DNA from: Usnea hakonensis
Taxonomy: Eukaryota; Ascomycota; Lecanoromycetes; Lecanorales; Parmeliaceae
Direction: 5' to 3'
NCBI GenBank assembly: GCA_013423325.1
Contig: BLJB01000206.1
Location: 1 to 64,000 of the forward strand
Length of the DNA stretch: 64,000 nucleotides
The notes beneath the pieces are model-generated. The model did not search any database and was not told where the DNA came from. It saw only the letters and a list, made by a program, of their open reading frames with translations. Within the stretch, counting starts at the first letter, position 1, and each line of letters starts with the position of its first letter. Both the position numbers and the translations under genes were made by a program. Shown here one piece after another: positions 22,150 through 33,057 of this stretch.

Positions 22150-23720
22150 GGTTGCGCCTGTTCTTAAGATCGAGTCTATGGGTGTTCCACGTCGACAGCG
22201 GAATCTTCGAGGAGTGAGTCTTCAATGCCCAGGATCGTGACTTTGATCAGGTATCCTCCTCTTGCCAACGTGAGCCCCGGCGGATGCGCCTTCCGACTGC
22301 CTGTCAAGCCAAAAGAAGGAGGTGAGGATATGGCTTTGGCAATGTTTCGGCTCCACAATGTGACAAGAGAACGGACAAGGTGTCGCTGCTTCGAGGCAGT
22401 CGGGATCGTCCCGATGCGATATAATAAAAGATTTTCCAAGCAAAGTCAAAGCTCAACCGACAACGGATAGAAGGAAGGAGCGTGTTGGTGGGTTCGGTGA
22501 CTTTTCTGGTGATATCCAGACACAGCCAAGCGTCTCTTTCCGCAACGAAGGGGAGGACGCGAGAGACAGACTTGTAGGCATTGGTTTCAAAAAGGGGCGG
22601 TTCATGAATGTTGTAAGCATATACCCGTAGTAAAAATTGAGGGGCAAGTACGAAGAAGTCGAGTCGAGTCTTCAGAAAAAAGAGAACCGCCAAGCTCTCG
22701 GCGTTGAAAAAGTCAAAATGATATCAGGGCACTAGTGATTTAAGGTTTGCCTTGTGATGCCACCAGTGCCGAGAGTGGGGCACCAGATATGTTGTAGACG
22801 GATACAAAGACAAAGGCCCTATGAAGTAATTCAAGTCAGGCCGTAATCGCTACCAATGAACTCGCTCCCCCAACCAAAAACCCGCCAAGCTTCCCCCAAG
22901 CCTCCTCCAACATCCCCCCCCCTCCCAAGAACAACCAGAGCCTCATGTGATGCACCCCTCCCCTTCTAGCCTACCCTACCCCACCACCCACCAGTCCCGC
23001 GAATCGAATCCTACTCCACGCCCAGAGCCTCCAAATAAACTTACTCTAAAGAACCAAGTCACTATACCTGTTATCATCATCAATCATGGCCGATAAGCGC
23101 TCGGGCCAAGGATTTCTACGTTTCCAAGAGGCTGAGAGAGAGGACTCGGGCAGCGAAGTCCTGCGATGTAGAGTAAAAAAAAGTAAAGTAAAAAAGTGGC
23201 AGTCCAGTACCTACCTACATATCTAGAGTACAAGAATGCGCTGGCCACGTCTGAAGAAAGTCCCTGCTCGTCAACACGTCCGTCCATTTCCAACCCGAGG
23301 CGCGTGCATGAAATGAAACCTTAAGAAATAAGTACTCTAAAAGAAGAGGATGGCCCAAGCCTCCATCGAATTATACACCATAAGCTACTCCGTATTTGAA
23401 GAAGAATTAAAAAAACAACTTATATAGACATTGCAGAAACACCTCGAATGGCGAGATGATGAGTGTTCCCACTCAAAACGCCACTCTCAGAAATCCACTG
23501 CCAAACGACACGATGTAACAAATAAGTAACAAGCGGTGTCGCTCTTATCAGAAACGACAATGATGAAAAAGGGGTATCCTTGGGCAACTCTATCCCCGTC
23601 GCCTGCTCCGAAAACAGTACACTGTACAAATACCGTCCCGGACGACCATCCGAGACTCTAATACCCCAAACCCAAGACAATTCGTGATCCATTATACGCG
23701 TCATTCATTCGGGCATCCAA
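22150..23720. other. Intergenic; antiporter leader and kinase 3' flank
   Basis: No supported gene. 22150-22700 is the antiporter upstream region, with several short ATG frames on the minus strand that could act as upstream frames if transcribed. A C-rich patch lies at 22860-22990. Confidence 0.5.
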
Positions 23721-25769
23721 TCAAAGCTTCCAATCCTCCTTCAAGTCCTCAAGCATCTCTTGACACCCAGCAAGCCACCTGCTCTTGAGAACGTGTGCAA
23801 TCGTCCAGCGCCGCTCGCTTTCCATCTCGAGGCACCCGCTTGTAAACTCCAAGACCTCCTCTTCGTATCCGATGACTCCAGCAGCCGTCTCCAGCGCCGC
23901 CATGTCCCATTCGCCAGCGAGGATCATCATTTGCACGCGCGGCTGGAATACATGCTGGAAAGGTAGATCGCCCACCAGGAGCGCGTAGATCACCACCCCG
24001 TAAGCCCACATGTCGACCACTGAGCTCAGGAAGCCAGCAGGGCTCATGATGAGTTCTGGCGAAGCATATTGTAGACTGCCTGCAATGGATGTACTGGTGT
24101 CTGACGGCCCAATCTTCTTGGGAATTGCACCGTCGCTTGCTCTCTCGTAGGGGTCTGGCGAGTTCCATTTGGTGTCGCTGGTGACAAACTCGGCAAGACC
24201 AAAATCGCAGAGCATGACGTTCCCTCCGTCTCTGGCGACATCAGGGTCAGACACATCAATCAGGCAGTTCTCCAGCTTGATGTCGCGATGAACCACTCGA
24301 ACGTCTTCGTGTAAGTACCTTATAGCAGAAGCCAGTTGGTAAGCATACCGCCGCGCAAGATCTCGGCTTATCCCTTGCCGGTTTGCCCTGACCAGATCGA
24401 ACAATGTTCCACCCGTATTGAGCTTCGTGAAGCAGAAAGTAGCAAAGTCGGTCACGTAGACTTCAATAAGTGGCAGTATGTTGCGGTGTCCCAAGCACCG
24501 CCACAAGGACACTTCATGTTCAAATTCTGCTTGTAGTTGCTCATTCTCCAGCTCGTCCTTGCCAGCCACCTGCTTCCGGACTACCTTGACAGCCCGACAT
24601 ATTTTCTCATTGCCCTCCAGTGTGTATGCCTCTTTGACTGTACTGAAGCCTCCGAACCCGACCTGCTTTCCAATAACATACTCTCCCATCTCTTGCCCTT
24701 CGCTGTCGGGCTCTAGGGGGGCTTCTTCGCGGGCAAACCTAGAGAGGAAAGCTGTTGCTGGGGATATCGAAGAAGATGTAGATCGACGTGAGGTTCGAGA
24801 ACCTTGTCGTTGCGCCGCTCGTATGCTCATTCTTCTCTCGATTGAATAGCTTTTAGACCTTGAGGCAGAGGGCTGCTGCCTTGGATTGGGCCATGCGCTC
24901 GAGTCTTCATAGGATACAGGAAAGGGAAAAGGACCGTGGGCGGAGAGTGGAGAGATTAGAATATCCATAGTGTCGGTGGGTGTGTTGACTTCGGAGACCA
25001 CTGGCGAAAGCGTCGACTCGGAAGTCAAGGAGGTACCTTGCTCAGGAAGGATGGCTTGCTCTTGTTCCTGTGCAAGGATCTCGGCGTCAGACTGTTGTAG
25101 CGGCCACCGTGATCGATTTTGAGAATATCGAGATGTAGTCTGGGCTTGCTTTTGCGGTGATCCCCAGTCCTGGTGCTTGCCAGTCCCAGAGTCGTAGTTT
25201 CTGCAGTCGGCTTCGCTGTGAGACCGCTGAAGGGACGAGCGCGCTGTATAACCTTCCAGCTCTAGCAGATTTGAATGACTCCTCGCTCTCGTGTCAATAG
25301 CCAGTTTCGGTAAAGGTTGTTCCAAAGACTGTTCATGACCAGACTCCAGTGTAACTTTGGGGTTGAAGCTAATAGAGGGTCTGCGGTTCCTCATGAACTC
25401 CTCCAAAGGGGAGGTAACTTGATATCGTGAGTCAAGCTCAGGCTCCCAGCCCTTATCGGTTGACCGCTCCGTACCGTCCCCAACCGAGGGTTGCGGAACG
25501 TCGATAGGCTGTGAAACTGCATGACCCCCGTCGTTTCGGACGCGAGCAAGCCATGGCAAATCCGTATCTGAAGCTCTGCTCGAGGGATGTGATAGCCTGT
25601 GTGTATCACAGAGCCCGGTCTTCTCCGTATCAGTCCCAGCTGCCCCTGTCCGTCTGGGCTGTGTTTGGTTATCGCCGCAGCGCGTGGTGGCCTTATCTGG
25701 GGATGTGGGGGATAAGTTGCCAGAACATGACTTCTGCCGTTCAAATCCAGTGAGCAACTCATAGGCCAT
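23721..25769 (-). CDS. Serine/threonine protein kinase, CAMK-like, with long disordered N-terminus
   Basis: One frame, 682 residues. The first 355 or so are polar and low in predicted structure, rich in Ser, Gln and Arg (RRSTSSS, RNRRPSISF), likely phosphorylation targets. The kinase domain spans about 360-665: glycine loop VGFGGFSTV, lysine in CRAVKVVRK (about 391), catalytic HRDIKLEN (about 493), CDFGLAEF (about 520), and SLQYASPEL in place of APE. An insert between DFG and SPE carries a WNSPDPYERASDG stretch. All catalytic residues are present, so it should be active. The VHRDIKLENCL form suggests the CAMK/SNF1-related side of the kinome; I do not recognise a specific orthologue. Confidence 0.88.
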   Translation of the reverse strand: MAYELLTGFERQKSCSGNLSPTSPDKATTRCGDNQTQPRRTGAAGTDTEKTGLCDTHRLSHPSSRASDTDLPWLARVRNDGGHAVSQPIDVPQPSVGDGTERSTDKGWEPELDSRYQVTSPLEEFMRNRRPSISFNPKVTLESGHEQSLEQPLPKLAIDTRARSHSNLLELEGYTARSSLQRSHSEADCRNYDSGTGKHQDWGSPQKQAQTTSRYSQNRSRWPLQQSDAEILAQEQEQAILPEQGTSLTSESTLSPVVSEVNTPTDTMDILISPLSAHGPFPFPVSYEDSSAWPNPRQQPSASRSKSYSIERRMSIRAAQRQGSRTSRRSTSSSISPATAFLSRFAREEAPLEPDSEGQEMGEYVIGKQVGFGGFSTVKEAYTLEGNEKICRAVKVVRKQVAGKDELENEQLQAEFEHEVSLWRCLGHRNILPLIEVYVTDFATFCFTKLNTGGTLFDLVRANRQGISRDLARRYAYQLASAIRYLHEDVRVVHRDIKLENCLIDVSDPDVARDGGNVMLCDFGLAEFVTSDTKWNSPDPYERASDGAIPKKIGPSDTSTSIAGSLQYASPELIMSPAGFLSSVVDMWAYGVVIYALLVGDLPFQHVFQPRVQMMILAGEWDMAALETAAGVIGYEEEVLEFTSGCLEMESERRWTIAHVLKSRWLAGCQEMLEDLKEDWKL

Positions 25770-26812
25770 GCCACGGGCCGTTTGTCAGCTATCTCGCTCA
25801 CCCCGCGCAGTATGCGCGAGGCTAGTGTAGATGCAGCTACAGTCCTCTCGCGCGCCTGTCGATTTCTGCTGTTGGGTGGAATATCTCAAGACAAGATATC
25901 TGGAGGTGGGAGGCGTAAGATATGGTTCAAGTACAGGGTGCTCTTCGATTGTGTTTCCTGGGCCGTTCCTAGATTCTCCGAAAGGTGCGCTTCAGTGGTG
26001 CTACTGTTCGGACAAGAGGTGGGGCTGTGTATGGGTGACAGATCGGTACTCTTGTTTCCAAACGGATGTGCTGCTGTTATTATTGAAGTCTGACAAGGCG
26101 CAATACTTTAGGATCAGGTGATATAGGAAATTGGGTCAGAGTGATGTCTTATAAGAAGAGCAGTGAGAGGCGGCGCAGAGGTGTGAATGTGTGATGGATT
26201 TGTGGGGAAGGCAGAATTAAAGCAGGGGGAATTGCTTTGTTCATTTTTAGGTACCTTAGTGTTTAATTTATTGCTGACTGCGCACAACAGACGGCCCTCA
26301 GCCCAGAGCCCCCCACATGCAGAGTGACGAAAATCTCGTCCTTGACTCCCCGTATTCTTAGGTAAGACGCCGAGTTGAAATAGTAGCAATAATAACACAT
26401 ATACATAATATCATTATTAAAATAAATATAAAAATAAAAAATATTCAAATAATAATAGGTATGAATTTATAAAAAACTCCTGTCACACAACTCAAATCTC
26501 AAGGCGCCGGCAGCCGTCGACGGGCCATCTCCTCGGCAAGCTGCAGTATCTTCATGCGACCACACCCAGCTGGTCGTCAATTCTTAGAGTACTTCATCAA
26601 TCACACTCATATATGTGTCACAGTATATGTGTCATAAAGTCAATTGACAAATAACCATTTGACTGGCAAAATCATTGAGTGGCTAGGGTATTCCTCGCAA
26701 ATTGCAAACAGCAAGTACGCTAACCATCACATCCAAACGCCTTCTAATGCCCACTGCTGCCCAGCTCATTGCTCAATTGAACAACCCGAGCATGCATCAG
26801 TAATAAAAATCC
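25770..26812. other. Intergenic, with an AT-rich island
   Basis: No gene seen. The right end borders the MGM1 stop; the left end is the kinase promoter side. About 26385-26475 is almost pure A/T on a mixed background. Confidence 0.5.
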
Positions 26813-29657
26813 TCAAAACAACCTCCAGCCTTTCTCTCTCTCATTTACTTTCCCTTTTTTTCCTTCTTCCCTCCTGCCTTCCCTCCCTTCTAGCGTCCTC
26901 AGACTCTCCAATTTCACCAATACCAGCTCCAACATCTCTTTCCTCTTCACTACATCCAAGTGTCTTGCGATCCTCCCATCTTCTCTCGCGAACCGCTCCA
27001 CTTCATCCCCTGATAGCCCCCGGCCCAATTTCAGATCCAACTCGCGGGGAAAATTATAGTAGAATTCCGACAAGAGTTCGACATTGAGAAATAGTACGGC
27101 CGTTGCAGTGAGTTTGTCAGCCACGACGTCGAGGAAGATCTCAGGACAGTAGTATTTGTTGGTCTTAGAGGTACATTGTTTGGAGCGAATCGCAAGGAGG
27201 CGCATGGAGAGGATGGAGGCCCGATCGCGGAGAAAGACCGCTTCCCTGCCTACATAGCTCGATTCGTTAGTTAGTAAGCGACTCATAAAACGGGCAACAA
27301 GGAGAGGCGGAGGCCTGACCTCTCTCAAGCAGAGCAGCGCTGAACCCGCCACCACCACCAACTCCATCGCCCTCAAGGACCACTTCGCCTTTTCGTACTC
27401 GGTCGATGTATCCCATGACATCTTTCGTCTTCTTTTTGCCGCCAATAGAGCTTTCAATGGATTTCTCAGCCGTCTCGCATGCTTTGAGCTCCTTCTTGAG
27501 TAGGTCCGAGACGTTGTGGCGTCCTTTCGCCCACTCAGAGTCGTCCACTTCAATTTCATACTTGTAGGGTTTGATACAATTTTCGACCTGGTCACTGGTA
27601 CTGTAGAACCTTTCATTCAAGATTCCCGAGACTGCGTCCGTGATGGCTTGACGAGCGAATGGGTGTGTAGAGAATGTAGATGCGTTGATCAATTTCTCAA
27701 TTTCGGATTGGAGGGCATTGGCAACGACGGTGGTGGCCAGCCTGCCAATGCCGAGCTTGGTCAGAGAGGAGGATGAGGCGTCGAGTTTTCGGTGCCAGTA
27801 TAAATTGTCTGGGTCCGCCTTTGGCAGATCGCTGAGAGCGTCTGATTCTATCAATGCAGGTGTCAGGTCAGTGAGGGGCTTATTCCAATACCGCTGGGCG
27901 AGCACATCCAGCACTCGCTGGCTCAGTTCTTCCTTGAGTAATTCTCGAACTTGAGGTCGGCCAAAAGACTCTGCAAATTCTTTGAAGGAATGCTTGAAGG
28001 CGTCGAGACTCTCTGCGAGATACGACTCCGCGCTCAACGGACGGTCGTTATATTGGACCTTGAACTCGTAGGTTGCCTCCTCAAGCTCTTGATGTATAGC
28101 GTCATTTGTGCCTTGTAGGCTGGCAGCCATTGTTTGCTCAAGAACATGCATCAGCTTCTTCCTCAGAGTCGTAGTGCCCACTGCCAGATCAGAATCTGGG
28201 CCGAATTCGAGAGGATGCGCAGAAAAATAGGCATTCTCGTTCTTGGTAATAGCGGTGGTGATGTTACCACTTCCTCTCGAGAACAACCCCGATGTTGCCG
28301 GTACTCGACTGACGACACCCACGTAGCCGAGTCGTAGTGGGTACTTCCGGTCACTCAAAATACTTGCTCCTCTCGCGGCATCCACCAGATCCATCTTTGT
28401 AACCACACCAATTGTCCTCTCACCTCGGGGATCAACCCTTCTACTCGCACGGAGTGCGGTCGAGTTGGCAAGATCGACGTCTGCGGCCGAGATGGCGAGG
28501 ATGATATTGGGAGGTTGAATGTACTTATCGCAAAGATCAGCAATTTTTTGCTTCAGCTCTGGTGGCTGGTCCAGTCCAGAAACTTGTATGTATCCGGGCA
28601 GGTCGATCAGAGAGAGGTCCGGAACATTGGGCGAGTATATCGAAAGCTGGATCGGATCATCAGACACACAGTCCGTGGCTGGCACCGCAAGATTCAATTC
28701 TGTCAGTGTCCTCTGGATGCTCGAAAAATCTGTAATCTTCCCCAACCCGAGCGCCGGAAATTCTCCATACTCAGCCTGCGCGTCTGGCGTATTGATCAAC
28801 GTAAGCTCAATGGGTCTCCTGGTGATCATATTGGATCCCTTGGGCAAGAATTCGTGTCCCACAACAGCCTCGAGAACCGAGCTTTTGCCTGACGATTGAG
28901 ACCCAATGACCACAATCGACGGCAGAATCAGCGCGCTCTGCTGTCCAACAACCTGCAAGATATTCCGAATCTCAATCATTTTCTTAGTCAACATCATCAT
29001 CTGATCATCCCTGGCGGCTTGTTCTCCTGATCGCTCATCTTCTTCTGGAGTTTGCGAATAGCCGAAAGCGGCACCTGTCCCTGCACCAGCCGCGGTTCCT
29101 ACTCTGCTCTGATTTGGTGTTGGTCCTCCACCATTTGGTCCGCCTCCAGACGAAGAGGAACCCTCTCCGCCCTCGTATATCTGCCGCATCCATTCAGGCA
29201 ACTGGATTTTGTCTCTCGTCCTGTCCCAGCCATTCTTGGTCTGTTCCGCCACATCTTTTGCTCCTCCCCAGACGCTCTCCGTCGTTCCTGTTGCCCAGTC
29301 TTTACCCTTGCCCAAGATGTCCACAGCGTAACTCCCAGCCTGTGTAGCTTGATACTGTAGATAAGCCAGGCCCCCAATCATAGCAACTCCGAACATCGCT
29401 GGTATCCTCACGAGCTTCAATGCCAGTTGCGGCAGCACACGAGCGAAGCTCGCATTCCGCACCGCGGGCAGATTGTGCACCGCGTACGTTCCCCACGGCC
29501 ATCCTCTCCTCCTTCCGTACCTGCTCGATCCAGGAACCCGTATAGGATGTGAATGTAATCCCCCTGCATTAAAGACAGGCTTGTGCATATAGCGGCGCGC
29601 AAGATTAAAGCGCAGCGCGGGGCGCACGAGGCGCGCTCCAGGGCGATGTGCGCTCAT
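26813..29657 (-). CDS. MGM1: Mitochondrial dynamin-like GTPase Mgm1 (OPA1 family)
   Basis: Two exons (27320-29657 and 26813-27249, 70-base intron) give 924 residues. The N-terminus is arginine-rich with almost no acidic residues, a mitochondrial presequence. A hydrophobic segment (about 88-105, PAMFGVAMIGGLAYLQY) anchors the long form in the inner membrane, next to the region rhomboid protease cuts in yeast. The GTPase follows: GSQSSGKSS (G1, about 245), DLPGY (G3), TKMD (G4). The conserved C-terminal GTPase-effector block is split by the intron and includes GREAVFLRDRASIL and KYYCPEIFLDVVADKL. The protein fuses inner membranes and shapes cristae. The C-terminal tail is lysine- and glutamate-rich. 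The orthologue call is firm. Confidence 0.95.
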
Positions 29658-30131
29658 TTTTTAAGGCTATGGTACACAGTGGGTCCGCTGATGTATTCGG
29701 TGACCAGCCATTGCTTGTTGTTGAAAACAACATAAGAGAGAGAAGCGGAATCACGAAACTTCATTCAGCCTTGTAAGTCTTGGCACTCAAAGCCTGCCGC
29801 TTTGGCCCGCGAGGTGGGTGAGCAAGGGTAATGTGTGGGATACTATATTTCCTACGCTCACCTTCCCACTCACCTTGTATCCATACTGGAAGACAGAGAT
29901 AGCCGCGGCATCGCTCATTCTCGAAGACGGAGTACTAGAAGCTTAATCTATTTCCTCGAGCTTTCTTCTCGCTCTGCCTTAGAGACCCTGAACTTCTATA
30001 CCTAATCCAAATACAAGTATGCTCCACGATTACTCGATAGCTCTATAGCTAGGTGCTTGTTAGCAGTAGTAGGTAGCCTTTAGTTACAGAGTAGTGAAGT
30101 CGGATCGTGTCTCTCCGGTCTCCTATTCCAG

Positions 30132-30163
30132 AGAGACTGAAAAAAAATGAAAAAATAGAAAAA
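30132..30163 (-). terminator. Pol III terminator of the tRNA gene
   Basis: Three T-runs of six or seven follow the tRNA 3' end on the minus strand, the standard RNA polymerase III stop. Confidence 0.8.
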
Positions 30164-30165
30164 AA

Positions 30166-30237
30166 TGAACATGCACGGGATCGAACCGTGAATCTCTTGA
30201 TTCGTAGTCAAGCGCCTTGCCATTGGGCCACATGTCC
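30166..30237 (-). tRNA. tRNA-Arg (ACG), intronless
   Basis: On the minus strand a complete cloverleaf folds. Acceptor GGACATG pairs with CATGTTC (one G-T pair). The D arm has GCC/GGC. The anticodon stem CTTGA/TCAAG encloses loop CTACGAA, so the anticodon is ACG. The T arm is CACGG-TTCGATC-CCGTG. Discriminator base is A. Internal box A (TGGCCCAATGG) and box B (GGTTCGATCCC) are in place. Confidence 0.95.
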
Positions 30238-30758
30238 ATGAATGTTTTCGCTCGCACGATTTTCTAGAAACGAGTTAGAACAATATATATCTACGGCAAT
30301 TTTTTAGAGTCCTTTCATCTAATCTTTTAACCTTATTTTCACATCCTACCATCCCAGCATAATAAGGCACAGTACTACTAACACCTAGCTATCGCATCCT
30401 CGCTATCGCACAGCAATGTGGGTATAGCCTTTTTACTTTTTTGTGGGCATATTGTCACGGTACACCTCGGGCATGGTTCCCAATTAGGCTTAGCGCGGAT
30501 TGGCGCCTTAGCATTGCGGGCCATAAGGAGGATTCTTTGCAGAGTACAGTACGGAGTAGTGCCGCGCATACGTCTTTTTACGAAAGGGGCCTTGGTGGAT
30601 ATATGTCGACTCAGCATGCCCCGTGGTTTTGCGTTCCTTAGATATAAGTTCTACTACAAATAAGCCTATACCTAATATCACTGGACCCCGTAGCAGCATC
30701 ACGTCCTTGATACCTTGTGATTTACCTTCAAAATCCTTCGATCAAGCACCTTAGCAAC

Positions 30759-31394
30759 ATGGCCACCGCCGTCCTTTCTTACAACGCTCAAAACCACAAC
30801 TCCTTACCAAGCATCGCCGATGCTGGCACCAACTTGAAGCCTGCGGATATTGCTCTTTGAACCTCGACTATTGGGCCGGTCTTCGAGAAGCACGAGGTTC
30901 AGAACTGATTCGGCATCATCTTGCCGCACAATCATTTCTCTCTCGATGCGGACGAAATGCTCGTCAATATTGGATCCGTGGCTGTACCCTGGAAGACTTC
31001 AAGTCTTGCTACACAGCTCCACGACGTCAGAGGCAGCGCACGGCGCTTCACGGAGCAAGGCGTGGCTCCTTACGAGTTCGCGTACGACATAGCCTCACGA
31101 CCTGATATCGGCACTTCCTTTCCGAACAGGGGCTCTCCTTGATCGTTTGGGATTGACGGGAAAACTCGGCATCTGTGCATGTGCTTTGAAGACCAAGATG
31201 CAACGACCCAAGTGGAATTCACCCAAGGCCGTGCCAAAATCACTCTTCCTTTCGATATTGCTCCCCGAGACGGACCGGATCGGTCGATTGAAGCCGTCTG
31301 GCGATTTGATTTGCCTCCTGGATCGGGCACCGGGATTCGTAAGTGGAACACTCCCTTGGCGACGAGTATAACGGATGCCTATCGTATACAGTAG
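30759..31394 (+). pseudogene. Decayed fungal protein of unknown function, interrupted only by TGA codons
   Basis: From an ATG at 30759 one frame runs 212 codons to a TAG at 31392-31394. It is broken by three in-frame TGA codons (30858, 30906, 31140) and no TAA, TAG or indel. The peptide is clearly protein-like throughout: MATAVLSYNAQNHNSLPS, FEKHEVQN, FGIILPHNHFSLDADEML, VEFTQGRAKITLPFDIA and WRFDLPPGSGTGIRKW. The KHxVxxxFG...LxHxHF pattern resembles a common uncharacterised ascomycete family, from memory only. CGA to TGA at CpG, or TGG to TGA, could explain each stop. No intron could remove the first stop, because no donor precedes it. No RIP-type TAA/TAG is seen here. Confidence 0.65.
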
Positions 31395-31617
31395 CTACGG
31401 AACCGACACCGAGTCCCCTTATCCTCAAGAAATGCAAGGTCGCCTGCAAGACAGGACCCAACACGGGACATCAAGGACACCACCAGACAACGAATAAGTG
31501 AATTGTACATATGAGCAGGACCTATAAGCGCGAAACGTGCGAGAGGGGCAAAGGGCTCAGGATTTGTCACTCTTTTCTGTCGAGTAGGCTGAAAGCTGTA
31601 TTTATGCTAGTTGGCTT

Positions 31618-33057
31618 TTATGACGACAGCCCATTTGTATTTACTTCATGCCGCGCGCTATCCCAGAACTTAAGAAGCTCGCGTAGGCTGATCCTCTCAT
31701 TCGGGCTGTGCTTGAGACAATCTTGTACCACCTTTTTCCAATGCGCTGGAATATCGTCTGATAGTACCCAATCCTCTACCACTTCTGTCGTTCTCGTGAT
31801 ATCCTCGAAAGCGTTCATGTCAGGCTGGCGCAAAAGCATCCACATAGTGCGACCCAGACTGAAAACTTCAGCTAGTTCCAGAGCCTTGGGACATTGATCG
31901 TTCCATACCGGAAAGACGTTCCATACGTTCCAGCCACTGTTGCCTGGTGTGTTCTCGGGCATGTTACGCCGCTCCGGTCCCGTGTATTTCGTGTACCGAA
32001 GGGTGGTAGTCAAACCTTCGGCTGGTATCTCTTCCACGTCCCAGGTGCCGTCAATCTCTGGGGCTGCTGTTGAGATTGCGGCATCGCTCTGCTCCCAATC
32101 AATAAGCACAAGATGGTGATCTGCGTCGAGCAGGAAGTTCCCAGGCTTAGTGTCCATGTGGTAGGTGTGCGCAACAAAGTGGGTATGCGCAATGGCTGCA
32201 GCCATCTGATAGCACCATAGGGCCTTGCGCGACAACGGTATTCGCTCACCGGAATCGTTGTTCTCCTCGATGTGACTACCAAGGTTTCCATTGGGGAGCA
32301 ACGCATGGAGAGTGCCACACACAACCGGTCTATCGTCTCCAGTCTTGCAGATAGTGACCAAAGCGTTCGCCGGGGCCATAATGTTGGGGTGGGGTGGCAT
32401 GCTGCTGACAAGCTCCATTGATCGGTAGAACGTCTTCACTTCTTGCTTAATGTGTCCACTTTCGTAGAGGTTCAGAAAGGTCCTGAAGTCGATCCCTTTG
32501 AAGACGAATTGAGACTTGGGTTTCGATACGATATGCACAAGAGTAGTACAGCCCCTTCCGCCGAGCTGTCCCAGTCTCGTCAAGGATGTCAAGTCCACCG
32601 TGTTCATTGGTTGTTTGACCAAAAGCTGGCTCGGCGGCAGAAGAAGACCGATGAAGTCATTGAAGATATCATCATGACAAATGCTCCACGTAATGCACGA
32701 GGGACGATCTGTCGACCCGGTATCGTAAATATCGATAATGATATCTAGATCTTTGATCGCGGGCTGCTCGCTGCATTCGGCCCAGACCGCAGCAATCGTG
32801 GACCATATTGCTGTGCGCATGGATGGTCGATCCGGAAACGTGGCACTTGCACTGTCGACGGTTAGGTCGTGATAGCATTTCACGATACGTGTCGTCAGGG
32901 ACTGCGGTTGCTGTTTACTGTCCAGCGTAAAGCGAAAGATCAATGTTTTCCCATGCCCGAAGACCTGAGCAAATACGATTGTCTCGAGATCATTACCCCA
33001 GATCCACTCACCCTGCACGCCGAGTGCTTCCAGTGTATCACACTCACCCATGTTCAT
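31618..33057 (-). CDS. Atypical protein-kinase-like protein
   Basis: An uninterrupted frame of 479 residues, convergent with the decayed gene. Residues 1-160 are a non-kinase region I do not recognise (MNMGECDTLEALGVQG...). A kinase-like domain follows: lysine in FVFKGIDF (about 187), a hinge near VVCGTLHALLPNG, catalytic loop YHMDTKPGNFLL (about 298-310) where HRD has become HMD, and IDWEQ (about 318) in place of DFG. The C-lobe has LAEVFSLGRTMWMLL and a final DCLKHSPNERISLRELL. The catalytic aspartate and asparagine and a metal-site aspartate remain, so activity is possible but altered. This fits the diverse fungal-specific kinase-like families. No close relative is named. Confidence 0.8.
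   Translation of the reverse strand: MNMGECDTLEALGVQGEWIWGNDLETIVFAQVFGHGKTLIFRFTLDSKQQPQSLTTRIVKCYHDLTVDSASATFPDRPSMRTAIWSTIAAVWAECSEQPAIKDLDIIIDIYDTGSTDRPSCITWSICHDDIFNDFIGLLLPPSQLLVKQPMNTVDLTSLTRLGQLGGRGCTTLVHIVSKPKSQFVFKGIDFRTFLNLYESGHIKQEVKTFYRSMELVSSMPPHPNIMAPANALVTICKTGDDRPVVCGTLHALLPNGNLGSHIEENNDSGERIPLSRKALWCYQMAAAIAHTHFVAHTYHMDTKPGNFLLDADHHLVLIDWEQSDAAISTAAPEIDGTWDVEEIPAEGLTTTLRYTKYTGPERRNMPENTPGNSGWNVWNVFPVWNDQCPKALELAEVFSLGRTMWMLLRQPDMNAFEDITRTTEVVEDWVLSDDIPAHWKKVVQDCLKHSPNERISLRELLKFWDSARHEVNTNGLSS

Larger units (their letters stand above)
29658..30758. other. Intergenic, AT-rich around a tRNA gene
   Basis: MGM1 promoter at the left, then a TA-rich stretch (about 29940-30110 and 30260-30400) flanking the tRNA, which may be old transposon sequence. 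No protein gene is supported. Confidence 0.5.

Noticed and set aside
30759..31394. Selenocysteine or recoded TGA in the decayed gene
   Set aside because: Fungi of this group are not known to use selenocysteine and no recoding element is visible; point mutation is simpler.
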